Of a stretch of 64,000 bases of DNA, positions 54,712 to 62,983 are shown piece by piece. The stretch lies in the NCBI RefSeq assembly GCF_016587415.1, contig NZ_BNJI01000001.1, forward strand, positions 1,837,501 to 1,901,500. The letters run 5' to 3'. Position 1 is the first letter of the stretch, and the number at the start of each line of letters is the position of its first letter. The notes below the pieces were generated by a model. It had not been told where the DNA came from and ran no database searches. It worked only from the letters and a program-made list of their open reading frames with translations. Source of the DNA: Ktedonobacter sp. SOSP1-85 (GTDB taxonomy: Bacteria > Chloroflexota > Ktedonobacteria > Ktedonobacterales > Ktedonobacteraceae). A program made the translations under genes and the position numbers.

Positions 54712-55099
54712 CAAAAAAATCAGTGAACTGCTTGTGACAATTCACTGGTCGCAACGAAACCGACGGGCGACGAACCACCGGTCGCACCTGGCCTTGATCC
54801 CCATTGACAAGTTGTTTCCCGGTCGCGGTGATATTCTTGTCTACATGCCAAAGTCCAGTTCTGATTATGCTCAATCTGGCACTCTACTTGAACAGGCCCT
54901 TGATGCTCCAGTAGGCATTCCTTTATCGCAACGCCGCCCAGGCCCAAACACACCACAGTGGAAAATTCCCGTTTCCGAATGGCCGAATGTGGTACGTCGT
55001 GTAGTAGAGAACCAAGAGCCGCTGCGCAAGGTTGCAGATGATTATGGGGTATCATATGAGACGGTCAGGCGTGTAGTGAAGGCGACAAGAACAAGATGA
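54712..55099 (+). pseudogene. Recombinase C-terminal module, family-2 copy F
   Basis: Starts near SELLVTIHWSQRNRRATNHR and runs open through KIPVSEWPNVVRRVVENQEP and KVADDYGVSYETVRRVVKAT to a stop. The recombinase part upstream is absent except for a few codons. The HTH end is complete. If expressed it would be a 120-residue DNA-binding-like protein. Confidence 0.62.
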
Positions 55100-55170
55100 G
55101 AAAAAAGGCCACTAGCAGAGGAGCCTTATTTGTTCTATAATAGAAGTAGAAAAGGTATGCAAGGAAAGGG

Positions 55171-55677
55171 CAACCAACAACTATAGCAGCTTCGCTTCCC
55201 TCTCCCATTCATACTATTGCTGATGTTGCGATGCAGATTGGCCAGGGTGAAGATCCCTGGTTTGCTCTCGGTTGCTTTCGCCATGACTGGTGGCGCTATG
55301 CCACAGATCATCGCCTGGAGTTGATAAGCGAACCATTGCCACCAGTTACTACGTCGGAAGGAAAGCCCTGGGTCGCCTTTTGCGCGGCTACCGTTAAGGA
55401 GCTTTGCTTGAGAACATCTTTTTCTTGTCCTAAGTGGCTTTACCAGAAGGAGTATGTGCTTGAAACTCCCTGGTTCTTTTCTCCTCAAGTATCGCAGCGA
55501 GGCTGGTTGCTCTGAGCAGCACCCGAACCATTTCGACGGCGGAATGTCTTCGTCAGTGAAAGTGTGCTTGAGAACAAGTATGAACTGCAACGCACCTTCG
55601 ACGCAAAACCCAGATGGTCCATCTGGTCGGACCAGGATCTCCAGAAACTCTCCGAGAGAAGAGAGACGAACGCGTAA
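55171..55677 (+). pseudogene. Hypothetical protein gene with internal TGA
   Basis: The frame around the ATG at 55231 reads TIADVAMQIGQGEDPWFALG, CFRHDWWRYATDHR, VAFCAATVKELCLR, CPKWLYQKEYVLETPWFFSP and SQRGWLL, then TGA (55513-55515). The same frame continues with AAPEPFRRRNVFVSESVLEN and KYELQRTFDAKPRW to TAA at 55677. The continuity across TGA indicates a nonsense mutation in a gene of about 165 codons. I recognise the pattern (GEDPW..LG, CP.W....Y.L..PWFF) from unnamed small proteins but not a function. Confidence 0.6.
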
Positions 55678-55961
55678 ACACAAGCTCAAGAATGTTCCCA
55701 AGAAGCAACGAGTGATGGTTCTGTCAGAATTCAGATAACCCTTTGCGCGGAGAAGTTGAGACATTCTTTTTCATGAAGCCATGTTAGCACACTGCTCAGT
55801 TCTGTACCGAGTTGACAATACCTTTGTTTGTTATCTGCGCATAATAAATAGCTATAGCAAGGTGCACAACTGCGTCTCTTTCTTTTATGCTAAATACCCA
55901 CCTGCTATACTAAGCGCGAATTGACATAATTAAATTTTATGTATTAATTGAAAGTAATAGC
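55678..55961. promoter_or_regulatory. Leader of the receptor-like kinase
   Basis: AT-rich. TTGACA at 55921-55926 is followed by a weak -10 (ttaatt 55944-55949 at 17 bases). That leaves a very short leader before the ATG at 55962, and no clear ribosome-binding site is visible. Confidence 0.4.
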
Positions 55962-58421
55962 ATGATAGGAACAATATTAGGTCACTATCGCCTGTTAAGC
56001 GAATTGGGTCGAGGTGGTACCGCGACCGTTTATCTAGCTGAAGACATTCATCTCCATCGCCAGGTTGCTGTAAAAGTCTTTGCACCCAACCCTCAGACAT
56101 CTAATACAACAGAATTCCTTGCTCATTTTACGCGAGAGGCACGCGTTCTGGCGCGCCTGGACCACCCCCATATCCTCCCAGTGTATGAGTATGGCGAGCA
56201 AGGTACTTACGCCTACCTGGTTATGCCCTATATGCCTGGAGGCTCTCTTCGAGACTATCTGCAAAAACACCAAGGGCCGCTTCCTCTTGAGCAAGCACTC
56301 CTGTTTATCCATCAAATTCTTAACGCACTAGAATATGCTCATCAGCAAGGTCTGATCCACCGCGATATTAAACCTGGCAATATCCTCTTCAAAAATGAAG
56401 AGACGCTTATGCTCTCCGATTTCGGCCTCGTCAAGATTGTAGAGCACACAAACAATAAACCCCTAACGCAGGATGTCACACGCACAGATAGCTTTGCCAT
56501 TAAGGGCACACCCGATTATATGGCACCGGAACAGATTCAGAGCCGGCCCGATAAAACGAGCGATATCTACTCGCTCGGTATAGTGCTCTATGAAATACTC
56601 ACCGGGCAGCGCCCCTTTCATGCTGACGACTCTATGGCACTCCTGGTAAAGCATCTCAGCGAGCAACCACGTCCTTTGAGTGCCTTCAACCCTACTATCA
56701 CGCCAATACTTGAGCGTGTCGTGCTCCAAGCTCTGGCAAAAGATCCTACATACCGCTTCCAGTCGGCCGCTGCATTTCGCACCGCTCTCAATGAGGCAGT
56801 AAAACCAGATTCTGCTGCCCCAGCCCTCACTGATATGCCTTCTGCCATAGTCAATGACTCCAGGCTACCAGCTAGTCCTTTCCAGAGGCAAATCGCCACC
56901 ACGCCCACCTCCCCTGAACCCATGGGCGCTAAACCTACAGACACGAATTACTATACTGCCCCAACAGACCAGTCTCCCCCTATGCCACAGGGAGTCGTCC
57001 CTACACAGAAGCAGACAACCTTCGCCCCAACCATCCTCGCTTCATATCCTCCATCAACATATTCAACTCCTCCTCCCACGACGCGAACAACGAATCGCGT
57101 CACCGCGTTTACCTACACCTTAATTGGTATAGCATTGACTGCCAGTGTCTTTGCCCTCCTCTACAATACTGGCTACCTCAATAATCATGCAGCATCTCCC
57201 GCCAAACCAGAGGTCGCAATAAATACACCCGCAAGCGCTAGGTCAACCCAAACACCTTCAAAAACGCTACTCCAGCCAGCCGCGGCTGCCATTACCACTG
57301 ACTGTCCGACAGGGAGTGTAGCCCGTCCCGCAACACTCCATCCTGTTACGCAAGGTAGCCATCGCCAGCTTATCTACATTGTGAATGAAGGACCAGACAG
57401 CGCACCAACGCAGGGAACGCTAAAACGTCGCGACGCCGACAATACAGTTAAAGCGACTCCCATCCTGGGTGAACCAAACGTCCATATCAATGAGGGACAG
57501 GTCACGCAGAATGGGCAATGGGTTGTCTATATCTTGAACAAAAATGGGATAAGCCAACTCCGTCTCCTACGAGTGGATGGACAGGAACAACAAACGCTGT
57601 ACTGTGCCCCTAGTGGCAATCAGCTAGCTGAGATGCAGCTCTCCTACGACGGGCAGAAGCTAGTCTTCAATCAGTACCCTGGTAGTGGAGGCAAGCCACT
57701 GCTCTACCTGTATACTATGGGCACAGGCACGTTCCAGATGATCCTCCAATCACAAATGGCTCTGGCCTATAGACCTATGACCTGGTTAGATAATAATCGC
57801 GTCCTTTTGTCTTCTTTCATCCCAGACTCGGGTGCTACTCACAACGATCTCTATACCCTGGATATTACACGGGGCCCCAATCAGCACGATAGCAACCTGC
57901 AAAAGCTGCTTAGTCAGAACTGGAATTGCGGTAGCTTTGATGTAAGCTACGATAGCACAAAACTCTACGTTGCCAACTGCGGCACCAGCGATGGGCACAC
58001 TCCCGTTGGACCAACGACAATCACCGTTCAGCCCTCAACGGGCGGTACCTCCCAGGTCATCACACATCTGGATCAAGCCGTTACCATGCTACGCGCCATC
58101 ACTCCCACAACGCTGCTACTCATGGTCGAGAACGGCAGCGGAGATACCAGCCAGAATGGCCTTTGGCGGATGAATACTGATGGTACGAATCTCACGCGCC
58201 TCTCCAGGGATACAACTGGTGGTCAGTCACTCTGCCCCTTTTCTCAGTATGCCTGGTCGAACGTATCGCAAGATGGGCAACTCTTTGCGCTCCAGGAGGC
58301 CGATCCTCATAGCGCTAATCGTAAGATGTACTATGGCTCCCTCGATACAGGGGACCCAACCTACTTTGCGGATATCTCCGATGGCACCGATCTGCGCCTT
58401 GTAGGCTGGAGCCGCTACTAA
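55962..58421 (+). CDS. Receptor-like Ser/Thr protein kinase with beta-propeller-like sensor
   Basis: 819 residues. Kinase domain (about 8-275) with GRGGTATVY loop, K38, E59, HRDIKPGN (133-140), DFG (153-155) and GTPDYMAPE, all intact. A Pro/Thr-rich linker (about 280-380) leads to one membrane helix (383-405). The external part (about 440-819) has repeated strands with TLYCAPSGNQLAEMQLSYDG and LWRMNTDGTNLTRL, which look like TolB/PQQ-type propeller repeats. It should phosphorylate cytoplasmic targets in response to an external signal. A single gene, contrasting with the pseudokinase at 912-2273. Confidence 0.93.
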   Translation: MIGTILGHYRLLSELGRGGTATVYLAEDIHLHRQVAVKVFAPNPQTSNTTEFLAHFTREARVLARLDHPHILPVYEYGEQGTYAYLVMPYMPGGSLRDYLQKHQGPLPLEQALLFIHQILNALEYAHQQGLIHRDIKPGNILFKNEETLMLSDFGLVKIVEHTNNKPLTQDVTRTDSFAIKGTPDYMAPEQIQSRPDKTSDIYSLGIVLYEILTGQRPFHADDSMALLVKHLSEQPRPLSAFNPTITPILERVVLQALAKDPTYRFQSAAAFRTALNEAVKPDSAAPALTDMPSAIVNDSRLPASPFQRQIATTPTSPEPMGAKPTDTNYYTAPTDQSPPMPQGVVPTQKQTTFAPTILASYPPSTYSTPPPTTRTTNRVTAFTYTLIGIALTASVFALLYNTGYLNNHAASPAKPEVAINTPASARSTQTPSKTLLQPAAAAITTDCPTGSVARPATLHPVTQGSHRQLIYIVNEGPDSAPTQGTLKRRDADNTVKATPILGEPNVHINEGQVTQNGQWVVYILNKNGISQLRLLRVDGQEQQTLYCAPSGNQLAEMQLSYDGQKLVFNQYPGSGGKPLLYLYTMGTGTFQMILQSQMALAYRPMTWLDNNRVLLSSFIPDSGATHNDLYTLDITRGPNQHDSNLQKLLSQNWNCGSFDVSYDSTKLYVANCGTSDGHTPVGPTTITVQPSTGGTSQVITHLDQAVTMLRAITPTTLLLMVENGSGDTSQNGLWRMNTDGTNLTRLSRDTTGGQSLCPFSQYAWSNVSQDGQLFALQEADPHSANRKMYYGSLDTGDPTYFADISDGTDLRLVGWSRY

Positions 58422-58485
58422 TTGGCGTACTCACAAAGTCCAGAGAAGAAAAAAGTCGCATGCATATTGTAGGGTCCATGTAAGC

Positions 58486-58925
58486 ATGGACTGGAAGCCC
58501 ACGATTCATCGTTGGCGTGCCCGCAGGCCGACACTCAGGCACTCAGGGGAGATCGCTGTGCTCGGGGGGGCAGAGCAAGCTCTGCCCCTGCTGATCTACG
58601 ACCTGGAGCGGCAAGTCATCGTAGGGCTCGTCCCGCGACCCAGCGTCTTCCCTGTCCTCGCGTTAGGGCTCCAGCAGACGGGGAAATGGGAGCCAAGGGA
58701 GGAAGGGCTCTGGTTACGCACCGAGTACTGGCCGCCCAAACGGGACATCACCACCAGGCATCTCCCACCCCCTGCGCACCCGAGCCTGTCGCCCGCACAG
58801 CGAGAAGAGGCGATCACGCTTTTTGCAGCAGCCCGACATGTCCATCCGCAAGGTCGCCAGCGCTCTGGGTACCTCGCGGGGAACGATTCAGCGGTTGGTT
58901 GAGCAGGAAGGCATCGAGCGACAGC
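58486..58925 (+). pseudogene. Two-HTH protein, family-1 repeat copy 3
   Basis: Best-preserved N-terminal half: MDWKPTIHRWRARRPTLRHS, YDLERQVIVGLVPRPSVFPV and LGLQQTGKWEPREEGLWLRT. A 1-base insertion in a T run (about 58830) shifts the frame at EEAIT. The first HTH then follows in another frame. Homology ends at 58925 (GIERQ), so the second HTH is lost. With copies 1 and 2 the full ancestral protein of about 190 residues can be rebuilt. Confidence 0.65.
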
Positions 58926-58947
58926 CGAATGACCATGCGCTCTAGAG

Positions 58948-59002
58948 GAGCAGACAGCGAGAGGGCGAGGCAGCATTTGCCTCGCCCTCTCGCTGTCTGC
59001 TC
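58948..59002. terminator. 25-bp perfect hairpin
   Basis: Arms 58948-58972 and 58978-59002 with a 5-nt loop. Located 26 bases past the stop of the minus-strand peptide-binding protein and at the broken end of family-1 copy 3. Probable terminator for the former. Confidence 0.7.
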
Positions 59003-59028
59003 AGGCTACTGAATCGGGTGCAACCTCG

Positions 59029-60789
59029 CTATTGATATTGACTGGTATTGGCACAAGGAGTCGCTGTTGAGATGTAAATATTTCCCCAGTCAGCGGGAGG
59101 AATCATATTCTGGGCATTATCAACAATACCAACGACGCAAGATTTGCGCACCAAAACATTAGTGTTCTGGTAAATTGGAATCCAGGCAACATCGTTGATC
59201 AGTGCTTGCTCCGCTTGATTGTATTGTTTGAGACGCTCAGCCGGATTTTGATTGACGTCAGCTTGCTCCAGGAGGCGTTGATTCGCCTGCTGTTGAATGG
59301 CATTTGACGTATGGTTCTGTCCATAGTTCCCGGCATTCTTGGGCGAACCCTGGTCGAACAGCAGAGTCAACCAATTTTGAGGATCTGGATAGTCCGCAAT
59401 CCAATCCAATGTGTGCAACTGGAGACCATTGGGATTATTGACCGTGGCGCTGCGTTCAGAATATAAACGCGTGAGTTCTATGTCATCAATCTTGACATTG
59501 ACCCCTAGTGCGGACTCCCACATCTGCTGGAGCGCGGAGTACTCATTTCTCTTGTCCGCAGATCCTTGCGAGGCCGTGGTGAATGTGATGGGAGGAAGGT
59601 CAGCCAGGGTCAGGCCTTCTTCTTTTAAGCCCTGGTTAAACAACTGCCTGGCAAGCTGAACATCGCTATTTGTACCTTTATGGGTTTGTGATCCTGTCAA
59701 GTTGGCATTATAGCTAGGCATGCCGGATGGAACGATATGATTCGTCGGAATGACCATATCGTGAAAGACATTATGAGCGATGGCATCTTTATTGATTGCC
59801 AGATCGAAAGCTTGACGTATCTTGATATTGTCAAACGGCTTTGCCAGGTAGTTCAGGCTCAAGTAATAGACATCCAGCAAAGGCTGCTGGTGGAACTGTG
59901 TTCCAAGCTGAGATCTGGCGTTCGCAATCTGCGTCGAGGGGATGGGAGCTGAATCAACCTGGTTGCTCTGATACAGCTTATACGTCGTATCGCCCTCTCT
60001 GACGAACGGCATAACGACCTTTTTGAGCTGGGGTTTGGGGCCAAAGTACTTTGGATTGGGGACAAAATCGATCTCTTTGTTGTGAATATATTGCGAGACC
60101 ATCCAGGGGCCAGACCCTCCAATACCCTCATTCAGATGATCGCTAAAATCGTTGCCATACTTATCGATCAGACTCTTTTCCACAACAAATGAGCACTGGT
60201 AGGTCAGCGTTTGGAGAAAATACGCAGCTGGTTTGCTAGTCTTGATAATGATCGTCTGCTTGTCAGGCGTCAGCAAACTATCACCTATCAGCGTTTTGAT
60301 CTCGCCATGGTTGCGCCGCGCCGCATCTTTGATTAAGCCGAGATACGCGGGCGAGACGCTGGACTTCAGCGTCGGCTCAAGGGCGCGATCAATGCTAAAG
60401 GCAACGTCCGCCGAAGTGAGGGATTGCCCATCGCTAAATGTGGTGTTTGGTTTCAACTTGAATGTCCAGGTAATCCCATCTGGCGCCACACTATAAGAGG
60501 AGGCAAGCTCCCCCTGCACCTGGAGTTTATTATTAAGCTGCACCAGTCCTGAATACAGCATATTGTCAACGTTCAGGGCCGGAATTTCATTCGCGAGCGC
60601 GGGATCAAGGGTCTGAATATCCGAGTAGCCACTAATTGGCTGTACCAAGATTTGCTGATTCGCCGCGGCCTTGCTGTTATTCGTCGCGACGTTGGTATTG
60701 CCGCCACAGGCTGTCAGCAAGAGACCGGCGACAAGACCTAACAAAATGAGTGGTGGCAGCATATGTAGGCGTTTTCTGCGAGAATACAT
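59029..60789 (-). CDS. ABC transporter substrate-binding lipoprotein, family 5 (peptide type)
   Basis: 586 residues with a lipoprotein signal (LGLVAGLLLTACGG, Cys28). The family-5 SBP pattern is clear: PDGITWTFKLKPNTTFSDGQ near residue 85, QLNNKLQVQGELA, YLSLNYLAKPFDNIKIRQAF and IADYPDPQNWL. Members bind oligopeptides, nickel or other solutes. No permease or ATPase gene is adjacent in the window, so the rest of the transporter is elsewhere. An AAGGATG precedes the ATG. A 25-bp hairpin follows the stop. Confidence 0.92.
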   Translation of the reverse strand: MYSRRKRLHMLPPLILLGLVAGLLLTACGGNTNVATNNSKAAANQQILVQPISGYSDIQTLDPALANEIPALNVDNMLYSGLVQLNNKLQVQGELASSYSVAPDGITWTFKLKPNTTFSDGQSLTSADVAFSIDRALEPTLKSSVSPAYLGLIKDAARRNHGEIKTLIGDSLLTPDKQTIIIKTSKPAAYFLQTLTYQCSFVVEKSLIDKYGNDFSDHLNEGIGGSGPWMVSQYIHNKEIDFVPNPKYFGPKPQLKKVVMPFVREGDTTYKLYQSNQVDSAPIPSTQIANARSQLGTQFHQQPLLDVYYLSLNYLAKPFDNIKIRQAFDLAINKDAIAHNVFHDMVIPTNHIVPSGMPSYNANLTGSQTHKGTNSDVQLARQLFNQGLKEEGLTLADLPPITFTTASQGSADKRNEYSALQQMWESALGVNVKIDDIELTRLYSERSATVNNPNGLQLHTLDWIADYPDPQNWLTLLFDQGSPKNAGNYGQNHTSNAIQQQANQRLLEQADVNQNPAERLKQYNQAEQALINDVAWIPIYQNTNVLVRKSCVVGIVDNAQNMIPPADWGNIYISTATPCANTSQYQ

Positions 60790-61682
60790 AGAGACATCCT
60801 TCTAATGAATTGGTAACCCAAAGGACACACCATCATGGTGTTACATGGCGGTTGCCGAAAGGAGCAGGAGTATGCGGTACGTATGCTCACTTGCGCCCAA
60901 CTACTAAATGTCTCCTCACTGAGAACGACAAGAAACAGGCCCCACTTCCCGTTACGAGCAGGCGTCGAAAGCGATTCTACAGCGCCATCAGAAACCAGAC
61001 TGAGAAGCACGGCAACACCGCTTGCCTGTCTATAATTAACATAGCCATTCGACAGAATATTCCCGTTACGTTGCCAGGCCAATGTGTACAACCTTTGTTT
61101 CCGCATTGATATCAAGATGAGTAATTCTTCTTGCTCGTGGTGAGGGGTGCGACTAATCAGGAGTGCAAATCGGTCTTTGCGTCGATGCCTGATCGTCTTC
61201 GTTTTCCCTAAAAACAGGAGCAAGTAAATCAGCACAAGAGCCAGATACCAAAGCATTGAGCCATGGGCGCCCTGGCTCGGTCGGATATTGTGGATGATTA
61301 TAATGAAACGAGAAACAGCAACGTTTCGTTGAGAATTTTGGTGGGTACTGAGGGAACATGACGAGTGTGAATATCCTTCTTCTCCGAGGGTGGAAGGAAG
61401 TGTTGGCAGGTGGTGAAATAGTACCTTTCAGCGAAAAGGAGACGCGTCTGTATGGACGGTGATAGTAGTCAACCTCCCAGTTGTAGGAGGTATTGGTATC
61501 GTTCTACAGGCAAATCGCTCACAAACCGATAGTTCCTGCTCGAGTATGTCCTACTGTCGCTTTGCTGTTCGTTTTGCCTGTGGCCATCTTTCAAGTAGTA
61601 CTGAAAAACGAGCAGTGTGAGGTGCTTCTCCCCTCTTCTTGCATAGGGGAACGTTGCCAGCATCAGACAGGAGGGTAATACC
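60790..61682. other. Long gene-free stretch
   Basis: About 890 bases. It includes the promoter of the peptide-binding protein near 60800-60900. Longer open frames (for example minus-strand 61256-60738, which overlaps the binding-protein start) lack ribosome-binding sites and familiar content. Nothing further is supported. Confidence 0.45.
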
Positions 61683-61853
61683 GTGGATAAGGTATTGCAG
61701 TTTGCTGATACGGTCATGGAACACGTCGTCGAGCCCGCCAAGTACGCCAGCCAGCCAGCCCCCTGGGTGACACTCGTCGAACAAGGTACGCAATTCCTCA
61801 GGGTTGTATGGGCGTGCTGTCAGATTGTCGAATGGATAGGTTTGATAGATTAG
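61683..61853 (+). CDS. Small protein, 56 residues, unknown function
   Basis: Starts with GTG at 61683, with a strong AGGAGGG 9 bases upstream: MDKVLQFADTVMEHVVEPAK, then WVTLVEQGTQFLRVVWACCQ and IVEWIGLID. The second half is amphipathic to hydrophobic. A hairpin follows 11 bases after the stop. It has the same direction as the P-type ATPase cluster and may belong with it. The opposite-strand frame here is longer but crosses the hairpin and lacks a start signal. Confidence 0.5.
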   Translation: MDKVLQFADTVMEHVVEPAKYASQPAPWVTLVEQGTQFLRVVWACCQIVEWIGLID

Positions 61854-61864
61854 GCAGAACACCC

Positions 61865-61894
61865 CCCAGGCGAGCAATGGGTTGCTCGCCTGGG
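61865..61894 (+). terminator. Hairpin after the small protein
   Basis: A perfect 13-bp stem (61865-61877 with 61882-61894) and tggg loop, no T-tract on the plus side. Likely terminator or transcript-stabilising hairpin. Confidence 0.6.
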
Positions 61895-62095
61895 CGCTTG
61901 ATTTCTCCAACCGTTGTGTCTTTCCTCATCGTATTCCTCGCAGGCAACACACATGATTTCTGCCCCTCTGGTATAGCCTGCTATAAGTTCTTCTAGATAA
62001 AGGCATCTATTAAAGGGTGGTCTATGATGTTCGTATAGATTCTCTCCTGGTACAGTGCTCCTGAAGAATGATAAAGCGAAAGGAAGAATAGACTT

Positions 62096-62446
62096 ATGGA
62101 TGCCGAGAATTTTTTAGAACCCGAAGTCGCTACTACTGCTATAATTACTGCCGCTCTCTTCTCTCCCAGGGTGCGCAAAGTCATTCGCAAAGGGGTTGTC
62201 TATGGAGCAGCGGGTGTGCTTGTTGCAGGTGATGTAGTGACTTCATTTGCCCGAAGCCTGGGGCGTGGTATGCAGGTAGCCGCCTCTACCGCAGCACAGC
62301 AGACACAGAACGCGGGAAGTCAGGGCCAGCAGGTCGGTGGAGAAACGATTGCAACATCAGAGGTTGAAGCGGCAGCGAGGGGGTCTACCCCTCTTGACAA
62401 AGCGGCTGCAAAACCATCGATACCGGACAAGGAAGGGACACAGTGA
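62096..62446 (+). CDS. DUF5132-like small membrane-associated protein
   Basis: 116 residues. The N-terminal half (VATTAIITAALFSPRVRKVI; RKGVVYGAAGVLVAGDVVTS) has a hydrophobic segment and a GxxxG-like stretch. The C-terminal half is disordered, rich in Ala, Gln and Glu. The pattern and the position before a P-type ATPase match DUF5132 proteins known to accompany such ATPases. Its role is unknown. The next gene overlaps its stop by one base. Confidence 0.65.
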   Translation: MDAENFLEPEVATTAIITAALFSPRVRKVIRKGVVYGAAGVLVAGDVVTSFARSLGRGMQVAASTAAQQTQNAGSQGQQVGGETIATSEVEAAARGSTPLDKAAAKPSIPDKEGTQ

Positions 62447-62838
62447 TGCACCAGGAGTCAGGGGAGATGTCGGGGCGGTCGGCAATCGCAAGAGCTGATG
62501 AGGCCTTTGAGGTAATAGGACAACGTATTGGATTGCTCGCAGCACTCACCCGCCAACGTATTCAGCAGGCCATTGTGACAGCACGCGCGGAGGCTGATTC
62601 TGTGGATCACATCCAGGCTAAAGCACACGAGCCGACCAATAGCGATGCCGTAAACAATGATCGCATTCAACCTGCCTTGCCGAGAGCTGAAGCCGTGGTC
62701 GATAGCACGAGTAAGCAACTGAGCGACATAAGTAAGCGCGCTCTATTTCAGGCCCAACGGTTCGGCGCCTATCTACAAGAGGATATTGAGGATATCTTGG
62801 TAGATGCACAACATCTTCGCCAACAGGCGAAGAAATGA
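62446..62838 (+). CDS. Helical protein of the P-type ATPase cluster, unknown function
   Basis: 130 residues from the ATG at 62446, which overlaps the preceding TGA; a GTG one codon earlier is possible. All helical and heptad-like in places (AFEVIGQRIGLLAALTRQRI; STSKQLSDISKRALFQAQRF), no membrane segment. It may be a coiled-coil partner of the small membrane protein encoded upstream. Not recognised further. Confidence 0.65.
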   Translation: MHQESGEMSGRSAIARADEAFEVIGQRIGLLAALTRQRIQQAIVTARAEADSVDHIQAKAHEPTNSDAVNNDRIQPALPRAEAVVDSTSKQLSDISKRALFQAQRFGAYLQEDIEDILVDAQHLRQQAKK

Positions 62839-62983
62839 TGCAGTAGCAAAATAATGAAAAGAAAGGGGGGTGCTTGTAAACGCTACACCTACAGGGGGCT
62901 AGGGGCTTATAAATAGCGTGCCTACCCGACATTCATGCACCTCTCCTGAACTTACTGACTGAACGAGTAAAGCGAGAATGTGT

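Noticed and set aside
55135..55764. 209-codon minus-strand open frame
   Set aside because: The opposite strand carries a better-formed protein interrupted by a single TGA; this frame is its antisense shadow.
60738..61256. 172-codon minus-strand open frame overlapping the peptide-binding protein
   Set aside because: Only a short hydrophobic start looks natural; it runs through the promoter region and into the signal peptide of a clear gene.
61551..61910. 119-codon minus-strand open frame
   Set aside because: Its start lies upstream of a 13-bp hairpin and no ribosome-binding site is present; the plus-strand 56-codon frame has a much stronger start.
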